64,000 bases of DNA from Adineta steineri (lineage: Eukaryota > Rotifera > Eurotatoria > Adinetida > Adinetidae): assembly GCA_905250115.1 (NCBI GenBank), contig CAJNOI010000089.1, forward strand, positions 202,778-266,777, written 5' to 3'. Made by a program: the position numbers and the translations under genes. This document shows positions 45,425 to 57,031 of this stretch, piece after piece. How positions within the stretch are numbered: position 1 is the first letter of the stretch; every line of letters begins with the position of its first letter. The notes beneath the pieces are model-generated. The model ran no database searches and was not told the DNA's origin. It was given only the letters and a program-made list of their open reading frames with translations.

Positions 45425-45918
45425 AGAATATCTCGCTTAAATTGTGACCTAGATAATTGAGCTTCTTTTTTAAAAGATAGTCCATGCAATTCTCTACAAA
45501 ACTGTATGAAAAGTTCTGTCGGTTTAGCGAATACTTTTTTTGTCCCCCTTTGCTCACGTTCTGAAAATCCTCCATTAAAATTTAATCCATATTCAAATTT
45601 ATTGCTAAGCAGAAGAAAAACGTTTTCTGTAGAAGATTAACTGCAGGAATCTCGCAATCATATGTGAATATCTTCGCTTAAGCTGTGTTAGAAAGAGTAC
45701 ATACGAAAACATGCGTTACAATTGGGTTTCATATCTGGTTTTGATAAAAATGGATATTTGAAAGTGCCCCATTTCGGAGTATTTTAGTGTTGACGAGAGA
45801 TAATTTCATAGTTATTTGTTGAAACAGCTGTTTTCATACAGTTTTTTAGAGAATTACACGTACTATCTTTTGAAACAAAGCTAAAGTATCTAGGTCACAA
45901 TTTAAGCGAGAAATTTCT
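45425..45918. mobile_element. Non-autonomous DNA transposon with ~95-bp inverted termini
   Basis: The arm at 45425-45519 and the arm at 45823-45918 are reverse complements over about 95 bases, roughly 85% by eye. They include a perfect 25-base block (core CTCGCTTAAATTGTGACC, extending through TAGATA) and the shared AAAAGATAGT and AACTGTATGAAAA. The roughly 300-bp centre has no open frame and carries one further partial copy of the terminal motif (GAATATCTTCGCTTAAGCTG near 45667). This is the structure of a long-TIR MITE. No clear target-site duplication is visible, so the exact ends may be a few bases off. No transposase in the window. Confidence 0.72.
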
Positions 45919-46843
45919 GGACATTCGTTATATCTTGCTATAATATTAAGTATAATTCATATAAAAAGTTTTGTTAATTACTTTATTTATATCTCAAAAC
46001 AAAAATTCTTTTTAAATTTCGACGATGAGACATATATTTCCTATTTGATAACAAATCATGAAATTAATTTGAGTGCTTAGATATAGTACTATACAAATAA
46101 AAACCTATGAAAGAAACAAATGTCTTTATCTAAATAAAAGTATAGTTAATTTGATAAATGATTATTTAAGTATTTATTTAGATAAGGAATAATTATTTTA
46201 CGAAGATTAATCAACCAATAGTATAAAATGTATTATACAGATTACTATGAAAAATATCATAATTTCATGATAATTCTTCAAAAGTCGAATGTCTTCTTCA
46301 AGGAGAATTGCGAAAATGGCTATAAAAAATTTAATAAAATATTTTAAAACTCATAATTTTCTAAATATTATTGTTCTTTCTTGAAAAGTTCATTTGCTCG
46401 TAAATACAACGTGATTTATTCGTCTCTTTGAGTAATCTCGCTAAGCACAATATCAGGCTATATGAAGAAATCATCTCTGGAATTTTAAACTGATCGATTA
46501 TGACGTGATAAAACAAATGTCTTTTGAAAGTGACATCCGATCGTAACGGTCTGACATATCATAGCTGCATTACCCGATGGTAATTAAAATATTCTGTAAG
46601 TGACTTTTGTATCATGTTTGATCTAATTGTCATCTCTTTCAGAAAAGCAATCGGGGCTTGAAGACCCTGTCGCCGCCACTATAATAAAGGTTCCAAATTA
46701 CTACTTTGATGATGAGCATTCTTTACTAATTACACTATAAATATCTCGATCAAATAATTCTATATTGTCTTGTTATCGATAAAATAGTTTCTTAAATAAT
46801 TTGAATAAAATATGTATCGATAAAACTAATCAGAGAATAGTAT

Positions 46844-48536
46844 TTAACGAAAAAAATCTTTATTAAAAAGTGCATATAAAAATGGATTGAGACATGAATT
46901 AAAATATGATAGAGCATGTGCTATTAATCTGAATATATCCAGTAAAGTTGAATGACGAAAATAAAATTCATCTAATAATTGTCGACAATTAAGAAATTCA
47001 AGTGTATGTATTGGAAGCCAACATATGGCAAATGCAAAAGTTAATGAAAGTAATGTTCGTGTTATTCTTTGACGTCTTGCTATAATATGTGGACGATTTA
47101 ATAGACTAAGCTATTATTTAAAATATAAAATTAATAAATTTAAAATTTTCTTTCTTTAAGACTTACTCGACGTCGAAACATTTTTTTTGAACTATTTCGC
47201 ATAAAAAGAAATAATTTTGTATAACAAAGTGCAATAATTATTAATGGTAATACATAATATGCACAAAATGGAAAAAAACATGATGCAAAAAATGGATGAT
47301 AAGCTGATACTGAACAATTGTTTATATCACCTTCAGTATTTGATGTTAATGATGTGTATGGAAAGACAAAAGCAATTGATACTAGATCAAATTAAATAGA
47401 TTTATTTCTTTTAAGAAATTTGTTTTTTATCTTACCAGCCCAAATAAGTACACAAATAATACATGCATTTAACGGCGTTCGCCAAGGAGGTTTTATAAGA
47501 CAACTAGCTACATAAAAATAACGATCAATACTCATTGCTGCTAATGTATAACAAGTTGCTTGAAGAAGAACCTTTAAAATAACATAAAAAATATATTTTA
47601 TTATAATAATGATAATGTTATTCATCTTTTATTATCTAACGAATTAATCTTTAATAAACTTATATTAAGAATATGAATAATATAAATTTTTAATAACATA
47701 ATAATATAATGTCAATGAGTAATTTTCTTTTCCATTAATAATAAAATTTCTTTTTTAATTAATATTCAAAAATATTTTTTTAGTCTAGGTACTACAATGA
47801 CATTGAATATGATATTAATCGTGACATAACTGCCTGCAACCAATCTGCCTGAACCTTGAATGTTTTATGAGATGATCATTTGTAAAGTGCATTTTGCTCT
47901 GAACATTTGATTCCTTCACTGTTGATCTGCTGGTAGAAGTACAGAAAACGTTTAAACATCTATTTTTCAACTGAAGTTTATACGAGTTCTAGGTGGTCGT
48001 GTAAGAACTAAATAAATTTGAGTATTTTTTCTGTTTCATGTCATAACTATTTATAATTATATTTTAATCTGGCTTAACGAATATTATACTAATGAGTCTA
48101 TTTAAATAAAATAACTATTTATAAATTTTGATATTACTGAGATTAAGAGATTTATTTTTCCTTTAGAATTTTAACTTACATGAGCGAGATATATATGAAC
48201 ACGACAACTAACAAAACCATTTAAAATCCATTTGTTTGTTAGACCCAAATAAGCTGTTAATGGAACAGAAATAAGTAAAAATAAAAGATCTGTTATAGCT
48301 AAATTTATAATATAACAATTGGTAACATGTCGATATTTTCGTTTTCGAAATGCAACAATAAGAACAACAAGATTACCTATTAATAAGAAATAAACATATG
48401 AAATTTGCGAATTTTTATTAAATCAATTACCAATAACTCCCAATGTACAAATACAAACCAGAATAATCACAGTCAAGATTTTAGAAAATAAATTTAAATT
48501 ATTTTCATTATTATCATATATTTCATCAGACGACAT
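46844..48536 (-). CDS. Peptide GPCR, kisspeptin/galanin/allatostatin-A type
   Basis: Five exons read leftward: 48431-48536, 48180-48376, 47436-47571, 47167-47381, 46844-47110; 306 aa with all phases closing. Class A receptor: TM1 with GNLVVL, TM2 with NLAITDLLFLLISVP, a Trp in the first extracellular loop (NKWILNGF) and the disulfide Cys (FVSCRVH). TM3 reads QATCYTLAAMSIDRYFYV with DRY intact, TM6 is FAICWLPIHTLEF, and TM7 is SYFNSCLNPFLYALF (NPxxY as NPFLY). QATCYTLAAMSIDRY and PPWRTP after TM3 resemble KISS1R and its galanin and allatostatin-A relatives. The protein stops after NKDFFR, with almost no cytoplasmic tail. The 608-bp intron 2 is the longest. Likely a neuropeptide receptor; ligand unknown. 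Confidence 0.85.
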
Positions 48537-51500
48537 TTATTTAATCTAAATAGAAAAACAACAGTGAACTACATCTTAATACTTGTAATTTATATCATAT
48601 CCTCTATAGATATTTTGAGTAGAAACTAATAAAAATCTTTCATCTAAATATGACTTTTATATAGAAAAAAAGAACTTATTACCTTTCGAAATGAAACCTC
48701 TAGTAGTAATATATATATATATGTTTTCTTTCATCTATTACTGCTGTTGATGCCTGATATGCAATATGGAGGATAGAAAAGCAATTAATTTAAGAATAGA
48801 AAGGATATAAGATACAGCGAAAGAATATTACTTAGAAGATATATTAGAACAACTGACATTATTTTTCTTCGCTTAATTATATTCCAATTTGACAAATATG
48901 ACATATGCTAAACGAATTTTTTTTTGTTTTTGTCTTATATTGCAGTGGAAATTAAATTTTCTTTTTTTTTGACGATAATAATATATAACATTTCTGCTAC
49001 TACAGTTCGTATTCGATTACATTTAATAGAAGAAGTACAGATAATTAACGATATGGAAAATTCGAACAGATAGTTTATATTATTTATGGATCAGTTACTG
49101 GGTTAGACGAGAACATTTTTAAACGATCTGTTCATTAGTATGGTAGCAGTATTTTTTTTACTTTGAACTGATAAGTTAGACTCTACTTAATTGATTAATT
49201 TAAAGTATTATGACATGTCTAGTCTAATATAGTTTTTCAATGGTTACAAGAGAATATTTGGAAATATTATTTACAGTCGATGATACAATAATTCATTATA
49301 TAATCAACTGTTTTTTTTAAATGTTGTAAAAAGTAAGTTACACTTCTCTCATTTCACACGCGAAGGTAATAAAGGAGTTTTTTACTAAAATAAACAGATT
49401 GATAACCTTCTGAAAGTAATCAACTTCTTTATCAGCTAACTTAACTAATATGCGACATTAATAAACTTCTTTAGAGATATCAAAACATAACAGAAGAGAT
49501 GAATCCTCATGGTCATAAAATATAAAAATGTCGTTATTCTCATAAATATTCTTATATAGATCAACCTGCAGATAGAAGATGTTATTTCTCTAATAAATGC
49601 AATCTACTAAAGGACAACTTAATAATAGTAATGATACTATCATTTATTATTTATATGTATCAAATAGTAAACTTGCAAAATGAGAAGAGACAATTTTCTA
49701 CTGAATCAATCATTAATAGAATTTTTCATTATCAATAAGCAGAATTTAAACTAAATCTCTCTATGTTTACACAATTTGTTACCTTTTATTTATGACATAA
49801 AATCATATATACTATTTGTACTAGAGACTTCTCAGTGTTAATATAGAAATTGCATGTCTATTATTATATAGATCATATACTTCTACCATCTTCATAAAAA
49901 CAAAACACAAAATATCTCATGTCATGCATTAGGAATAATAAACATTCTTTTGTTTTCTCTTATTTTTTCTCTCGCTCTGCGTATTTATTTTATAGAAAAT
50001 GCATGAGAGAATAAAATATCCTATTAATCTAATTGTTCTATAAAATCTAAAACACATGTTTTTATTGGTTAACTGAACTATAACGACTAATTCAGAGTAA
50101 ACCGGTGAAAATTATGTTCTATTATGCTATTCATAGTGAAAAAATTCTTTTTTTAATAAATAGAACACACGAACCATTTTCTAGTTGAACCGTTGTTAGG
50201 AATTTCCTATTGACATACCGCATTTTCTTTTTTCATAGAATACAATGTATTCTCTCATCTCATTTTGTTTCCATTAAAATGCTTTTTTCTTTGAAAAAAT
50301 TCTTAAAGTCTATTATTTTTTATAGATATTTTCATAATATAAGATTCTATATACTTACGTAAAATATTTATTCGATGATAATAAAACTAAGTTTCAATTT
50401 ATAATTGTAATATGAAATTCAGAATCGATTATAATAAAAAAACTATGAAAGAAATTTTCAAGAGGATATTAGTTTTTTCCCTATTAATTAATTTTGTATA
50501 TTTATTTATTCATGAATGAATAAAAACAAAAGATACGTTAGCCATTTACATTCTATTGAGAAAACTATTTCTTTGTTAGATTACTTATGACGCACCTTTT
50601 TAATATTACGTCGAGCTATTTTTTAGTTTCGGAAGTCAATGAAAAACTTTTCTATTGATAAATATATAATTCATTAGAGAGTGCACTGTTAATGTCTCAT
50701 GAGAAGTACTCGAAGAATACTTAAATGAATTCTTAAAGAATAATCTCTCTCTAGATCTCTTTTTTATTTATTATTTTGTCATGACGCTGACATGTATATA
50801 CAAGTACAATACAACTGTTTGATATGATTACTCACTTCTATTTCCGTTGATGAATATCTCACTATTTATATTAAACTTTAGTATTACAGTGGTTGATTTC
50901 TAACTAGGGAAGATTCTCAGATATTCGCGTCGTTTGGACTCTATCTTTTGCTCATCGGTAAATCTTAATGAAGGATGAAATGTCTCAAAAGAATTTATTC
51001 CCTCGTGACTTTATTTTACTGGATGTTCGATGAAGAACACAGTATTTCGTCCATAAATAGGTCTTATGATGATGCTTAGAATATTTTGTCAAAATATGAG
51101 TATTTATTGGAGGCAAGCGATTAACTTCTTAAGGAAGTATCCGATTTGATTGAAATTTTAAGAACATTGTAGCCGCTATTAGTTCTATTTATAGGTGAGA
51201 TTTTTTCTTTTGATATTTCCCAAAATACTATGTTCTCGGCTCAAACACAGGTAAACAAAGACATAAGGGACTAGATTTTTTTGAGATTTTTCATACTTCT
51301 TTAAAGTCTAAACGACTTGAACATCTAGAGACCCCTCCTCATAAGACTTACACTGAAAAGAAATTGATTGAAATGAAGATACTGAATTGTCGAATGATGT
51401 ATTTTTCTTCTTGTTCTTTTTAGAGTCACCTATTTTATGTGATATATAATAATTACTTCTTCATTTTTATACAGAAAGATGTTTTTTTCTTTTTTTTTTC

Positions 51501-54500
51501 TTTTTGTAGCTACACTTTTAAGCAGTGGAATGACGCTCAAAAGGAATCCGTTCGAGTGAAAAATATCTTAATAATATATTTTCTATTTGTTTTTGAAGAA
51601 GATAACATATAGTTTCAAAAATATTTCATTATTATTTTCTTTGTAGAGAAATCCTGTTGAATTTCATTCTTATGAACTTCCGAATAAGTCATCCGTTGTC
51701 AATTAGAATTTGATTGCTATGCAAGTTCATTCAGTTGTATAACTAGTGAAGAAAAAATACATTCTACTATCCTCTCTAAAGTGTTTTTCATGTGATATCC
51801 TCAATAAAAGTCTATAAAGATAAGTCATATTCAATTCAGTTTATTACAAAAATTTAGCTCACTTTGCTTTGAATCAGAAGACGTAATGTTGCCGGGATTT
51901 GTTGCTTTGGACTTAATATACTTAAGAAAGTTAATCTACTTTTACTGTATATGTCAATTCAAGATATTTTCATATACAGAATTTCGATGAGCTACTACTC
52001 TGACTAAAATTATATTCACGCTATAGTATGAACTATGTCGGCTACTATACCATGATGTTTCCGGAAATATTTGTTATAAAGAAGGGACATTACTCAGAAC
52101 TTGTTCTGATCTTTTTTATTTACATAGATTATATACAATCAAATAATGTCGAAGTAATCATAAATCAAAGTTGGTCTCAACGGAGAATAAGCCTACGGGG
52201 CATCATGAATTATGAAAAAATATATCAAAATTTATGCGCAATTCTATTTCTGACATATTTAATAGAAAAAAATTCTAAATTACATGCGTGAAAGATTACA
52301 TTTTTTTATACTAACAACATTCTATATCAGAATAAATAGATTGTTTACCGTTTTATAATACCATAAAATCATTTTCTTGTGTGTAAAAAGTTGTTCTCTA
52401 TTTAAATGGAAAATTCTAAATCGTCCTTTTTTTTCTTTTCAACATAAGGATGTAAGATTTAATAAAATTAGACGCTTCCTTTAGTAATCTATAAAGAAAT
52501 AATTCGCAATAGATTATTCGAACTAATGAGCACGTTCTCAGTCCATTCATGAAAGGAAAGTGTTCTTTTTATTGTATTTCAAAGTACTATATGTTTTGTA
52601 TAAATTCAAAGAAGCGTTAACAAAATGTAGAACATATTTTTCATTATATTATAAACTACAAAAAAAAATCACTTATACTGAAAAAGAATGTTGATCAACT
52701 AAAATTACATTTCGAGCTTTCAGTTGTCAAGTCTTCAATTTATAATTTACTGATAAAAAAAACAGTGACACTTAATACAAGGAAAGAAAATATTCGATTT
52801 TTTCACCAAATATATGAATAAAATTAGTTTAACCATTTTCCCTGGAAATTTGTGTTGAATTATTCATTTTAATTTCTAAGAGATTCAATTCTAATAATAG
52901 GCAATTATCTTTAATACTTACTCTTGTTGGAATATATAGATAGAAATATATTTTTTAATAAGAAATAATTATGTAGAGCAAGTTAACGAACAATTGAAAT
53001 ATTTTTGAAATCAATGCGCACAACGATTTGTGCCAGTTATAAAATGCCGTGAGTCAAATGTAATTCGATGCGCTCTATTAATTGATATAACTCATCGAGT
53101 TCTACCTGGCACATGTCGCTGTGAGAATTGAATTTAAAAATACTCCAATCGGTCGTTTACTTTTCTTACACAAATTAAATAAAGAATTTTCTACTATATC
53201 AAATGGCATGTTAAGAGAAATTTGACATGTTCATTCTCAATTATTTATTTAATTATGATCTAACTGGTTTCTATTAAAAGACTATCTCTGAATACTTTTA
53301 TGCAAGAGATGAAAATGGTAATTGATACAAAGTTTAGTTCAATAAGGGTATTTTTTCCACATAAATCTGTGGAAAATTCACAAAATGGTCCACATTTTTC
53401 TTGCCAAATTAAACGATTTTGTAACTCGATGCGACTGATGTCATTGGGAGAGAAACTATAGATTTTCATTATGTATACCTGTAGTATCATAAATCGTGTA
53501 TATCTAATAGATTAGAATCATTGAATTCAGTTTCATATAACAGCTAAAGTAAAACTTAAAACTAATAAATCGAGTGCATGTATCTTCATATCTTTAAAAT
53601 TCTCTTTTTCTAAATGTAATTTCGATAAAATCCTGATTCTATTTTTAATAACTGAAATCTTTCGAACTTCTATACATGTATATTTCTTTTAAGATGTGAA
53701 ATAAAAAAGTTTGAATAAAACGGGAGTGTTAGCATTTTGTCCTGTATACCCTCGAATTATTATCGATTCTTTAGTTTTGTTGCTGTTGTTGCCTATCTAG
53801 TAATAAACATAAAACAGTTAGTAAAAAATCTCCATTTAATTTTCAACAGAACTTTTGTTATTCAGAAAACTTACAATTTTGATGGATTATAAGAGACTTC
53901 TGGAATAATACTGTTGGAAGTCGGAATAAAATCCGACTTCATACTTTTGTATATGTAATAGCGGTAGATTTATAATCATAATGGATATTTCTTTTCCTTT
54001 TATACTAATCGAATGTAAATAAATACCTTAACACTTAACTCAAGAAAATCACAAAATAAATATTTACTAAAACAATGTTAAATATTCGATACATGATTTG
54101 AATTGCTTACTTTTCATCAAGATCTAAAAAAAGGACTTATTTTCAAAATATTTTCAAGTACAATAAGTTTCTATTCTTAAAATTTAGAGCATATTGTAAT
54201 GCACTGAATAAGCTTCTATTTTATCCTTAAATAAGATATTAAAATCTTAGTTTAATGATCTTACATATATGTAATTAGATAGTGCATCATATTATACATT
54301 GAATAAATATAAATTTTCTAGTGTTATCTTTTCTGATGATATTTACGAGATTTTATCATTTTTTTTGACGGAAATCCTGTAATTCAAAGTAAAGAAGTTA
54401 ATGTAAAATTAATTATATAATCATTGCATGAAAAATACTAAAAGGTCATTTGTAAAAATCCTTATTTAAATTATTTTTAGAAAAAATGTGTGATGAGAGT

Positions 54501-55428
54501 TATTAAGCATGTTTTTCTGCATGTTTAAGGTTCCATAGTTTACATTCCATCGAACTTTTATTAACATTTAATCAATTATAAATCTGTGAGAAATATTTAA
54601 GTTATTAAAACAAGAGATTTGAATAAAAACAAAATTTTTAATTATCTTCTATTGATTTTTATCATGCGAGAGAGATAGACCAACATTCAACTGATTATAT
54701 TATGAATAAAGTAGCTTAATCGATTGAGTTATGATCATGATTAATAAATCCTTTGAGAAAACTGTTTTTTAATCAAATTCATCATCATTGAATTTATCAT
54801 AGCTAAAAGCATTTCATTCATTGGCTTCTGATTATGATCAGTAGCTTTCTAAGATATAGTTGTCAAAAAGTAATTTTCTTTTTTTTTGTTATAGTTTAAA
54901 GATCAGCTATCATATAATCAGTCGTACTCCCCTATTCCATATAACAAGAAAAGTGAGAATGGATAGTCATAATTTTTCTATTAGTGAAAAAACTAAAGTA
55001 ATATCATTTTATTGATTTGAAAAAAAAATGAATAATTGTCCTTAAGTATTTTTATTATATTGTTCGATTGTTAATCCCAATAGACATTATTTTCTATTGA
55101 AATGAATCAATTCTGTTTAATAATAATATCTTTATAAACAATATCAAAATATTTAATTAAATAGAGAAATATTTCTGACAATCGAAAAAGACTTAATAAT
55201 TGATTTTGATTTAAAATCATTTCATGTCATTATTGATTAATAAAGAAATTTTTTTTTTCAACACTCAATTTCAATGAATTATCTGCATAAAGAAAAACCT
55301 TTCATCATCATCTGAAAAAAAAATAGTCAATGTTTGTTGTCAATCTGACTCGATTGTTAAAGCAAAAAAACGGATGTAGAAAAAAAAAAGAAAAGAACAA
55401 CATTCATTCTTGTTTTTCCTCGTTCATC

Positions 55429-55444
55429 GTGTGTGTGTGTGTGT
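55429..55444. repeat. (GT)n microsatellite
   Basis: Eight GT units in gene-free DNA. Confidence 0.8.
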
Positions 55445-55870
55445 GGACGAGTACTCAGTTGTTTCTTCATTTCTTTTTTTTTTCTTATAAAAGTTAGTAA
55501 GTACGATAGATAGGAAATAAAAAACTCTATTTTCTAATAATATATATTTTAGTATTCGTAATCCTATCCTATTCTTTTGATGATAAAAAATTTCGTGATA
55601 TTATGATGAAGTGTATATGTTTGTGTGAATGAATAGTAATATAATTGAATTTATATATGTCTAAGCTTGTATTAGCACGTTGAACAAAACATTGAATGAT
55701 GATAATCGCATGTGTGCATAAAGACGGAAGCTTTGATTTACCGCATACATCGGAAGAGAAAGAAGAATGAACTTTCAACAAGGCAATATAAAGAGTTTTT
55801 TCACCGACAAACGAGCCAGAAAAAGAGAAAAAAAAGAAAAACTGCTAACGAGACGCAAAGGCGAGGAATG

Positions 55871-55896
55871 TCATCATCATCATCATCATCATCATC
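55871..55896. repeat. (CAT)n microsatellite
   Basis: About eight CAT units. It makes His or Asp runs in chance open frames of both strands around it, which should not be read as genes. Confidence 0.85.
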
Positions 55897-56385
55897 CTCT
55901 CTCACAACACACTTGTTTCCTTCTCTCTTTCCTCCCGGCAAGTAGGACGATAGTGATGGGTGACATTTCGGTTGGATCGAGAGTATAGCATACACACACA
56001 CACATATACACATCTCATCATCTGTTCAGATGAAACATGTGTGCATATACACATATATACATACACATTTATCATGACAATCGATATATCTATACATGAG
56101 TTATATTCCTTTTTTTGTGAGTAGATTTAACTAGATCTATTTTTATTGTTAGTTCTATATTTGAAAACAATATTTGTGATAGTTTAGAAAAATAATTTTT
56201 TGATAAATATTTTACTTATATTCTCTAAATCAATATCATATCTAGGCTTATTCAAATAGATTTTTTCTTGATAAGAAACATGGTTGAATTTTGATGTCTA
56301 GACACGTTTCTTATAAAAACAGATTGATTTAGTTAATTAAGACTTTTATGTCGTTTATTTTTTATTTTTAAGATTGTATTAGGTC

Positions 56386-56599
56386 ATGACTACAATCGAT
56401 TGTTCAACAATAAATAATGAAACACTTGCACATCTTGTTATGATCAATCAGATGGTAACAACAACCGGATGTACACATGAACAAGCTAAACAATTATTAA
56501 TTTCAACTGAATGGAGATTGGAGGTTGAACTTTATTTTTATTTTTAATTAAATAAAAACAAAAGATGTTTTTTTAATATTTTTCCAGGCAGCAATAAAT
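56386..56599 (+). CDS. UBALD: UBALD (UBA-like domain) protein, 5' part
   Basis: Exon 1 at 56386-56523 and the start of exon 2 from 56588, which runs into an N gap at 56600; the C-terminal part is unseen. The visible 50 residues, TINNETLAHLVMINQMVTTT followed by GCTHEQAKQLLISTEWRLEA, make a UBA-like three-helix domain. They match the start of vertebrate UBALD1/2 (formerly FAM100) as I recall it ([25 protein letters not shown]). The family is small, about 160-180 aa; its function is poorly known. The ATG lies three bases after a T-rich AG at 56381-56382, a candidate spliced-leader site. The gene converges on the calpain gene. Confidence 0.82.
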
Positions 56600-56959
56600 N
56601 NNNNNNNNNNNNNNNNNNNNNNNNNNNNNNNNNNNNNNNNNNNNNNNNNNNNNNNNNNNNNNNNNNNNNNNNNNNNNNNNNNNNNNNNNNNNNNNNNNNN
56701 NNNNNNNNNNNNNNNNNNNNNNNNNNNNNNNNNNNNNNNNNNNNNNNNNNNNNNNNNNNNNNNNNNNNNNNNNNNNNNNNNNNNNNNNNNNNNNNNNNNN
56801 NNNNNNNNNNNNNNNNNNNNNNNNNNNNNNNNNNNNNNNNNNNNNNNNNNNNNNNNNNNNNNNNNNNNNNNNNNNNNNNNNNNNNNNNNNNNNNNNNNNN
56901 NNNNNNNNNNNNNNNNNNNNNNNNNNNNNNNNNNNNNNNNNNNNNNNNNNNNNNNNNNN
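56600..56959. other. Assembly gap (360 N)
   Basis: Run of unknown bases hiding the 3' part of the UBALD gene and possibly the 3' end of the calpain-15 transcript. Open frames called across it are meaningless. Confidence 0.99.
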
Positions 56960-57031
56960 TTCATTAGAAAAAAACAAACAATAAAATTTATTCTTTTTGT
57001 TGTTTACAAAAAAAAATGTATGTATATATTT

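Larger units (their letters stand above)
44707..46843. other. Intergenic region with two small transposons
   Basis: Spacer upstream of the F-box gene and downstream of the leftward GPCR. It contains the two non-autonomous DNA elements listed separately at 44978-45127 and 45425-45918. A GC-richer patch at 46660-46690 has no recognised identity. Confidence 0.55.
48537..56385. other. Gene-poor region, 7.8 kb
   Basis: No gene I can support over 7.8 kb, the longest such stretch in the window. Candidate relics: 52028-52291 (+) and 53260-53490 (-, containing RLIWQEKCGPFCEF), both open but lacking splice partners or a family match. A less AT-rich section runs at 50900-51350. Microsatellites occur at 48709-48722 (TA), 55429-55444 (GT) and 55871-55896 (CAT). 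A T-rich AG at 56381-56382 lies just before the UBALD ATG. No terminal repeats or transposase motifs were seen. Confidence 0.5.

Noticed and set aside
46660-46690. GC-richer patch resembling part of a tRNA
   Set aside because: No acceptor stem, T-loop or anticodon arm could be paired around it.
55712-56013. Overlapping open frames with His, Ser or Asp runs
   Set aside because: All arise from the (CAT)n repeat read in different frames and strands; there is no splice context or family match.
56548-56977. Two long leftward open frames across the N gap
   Set aside because: They consist almost wholly of unknown bases and reflect only the gap.
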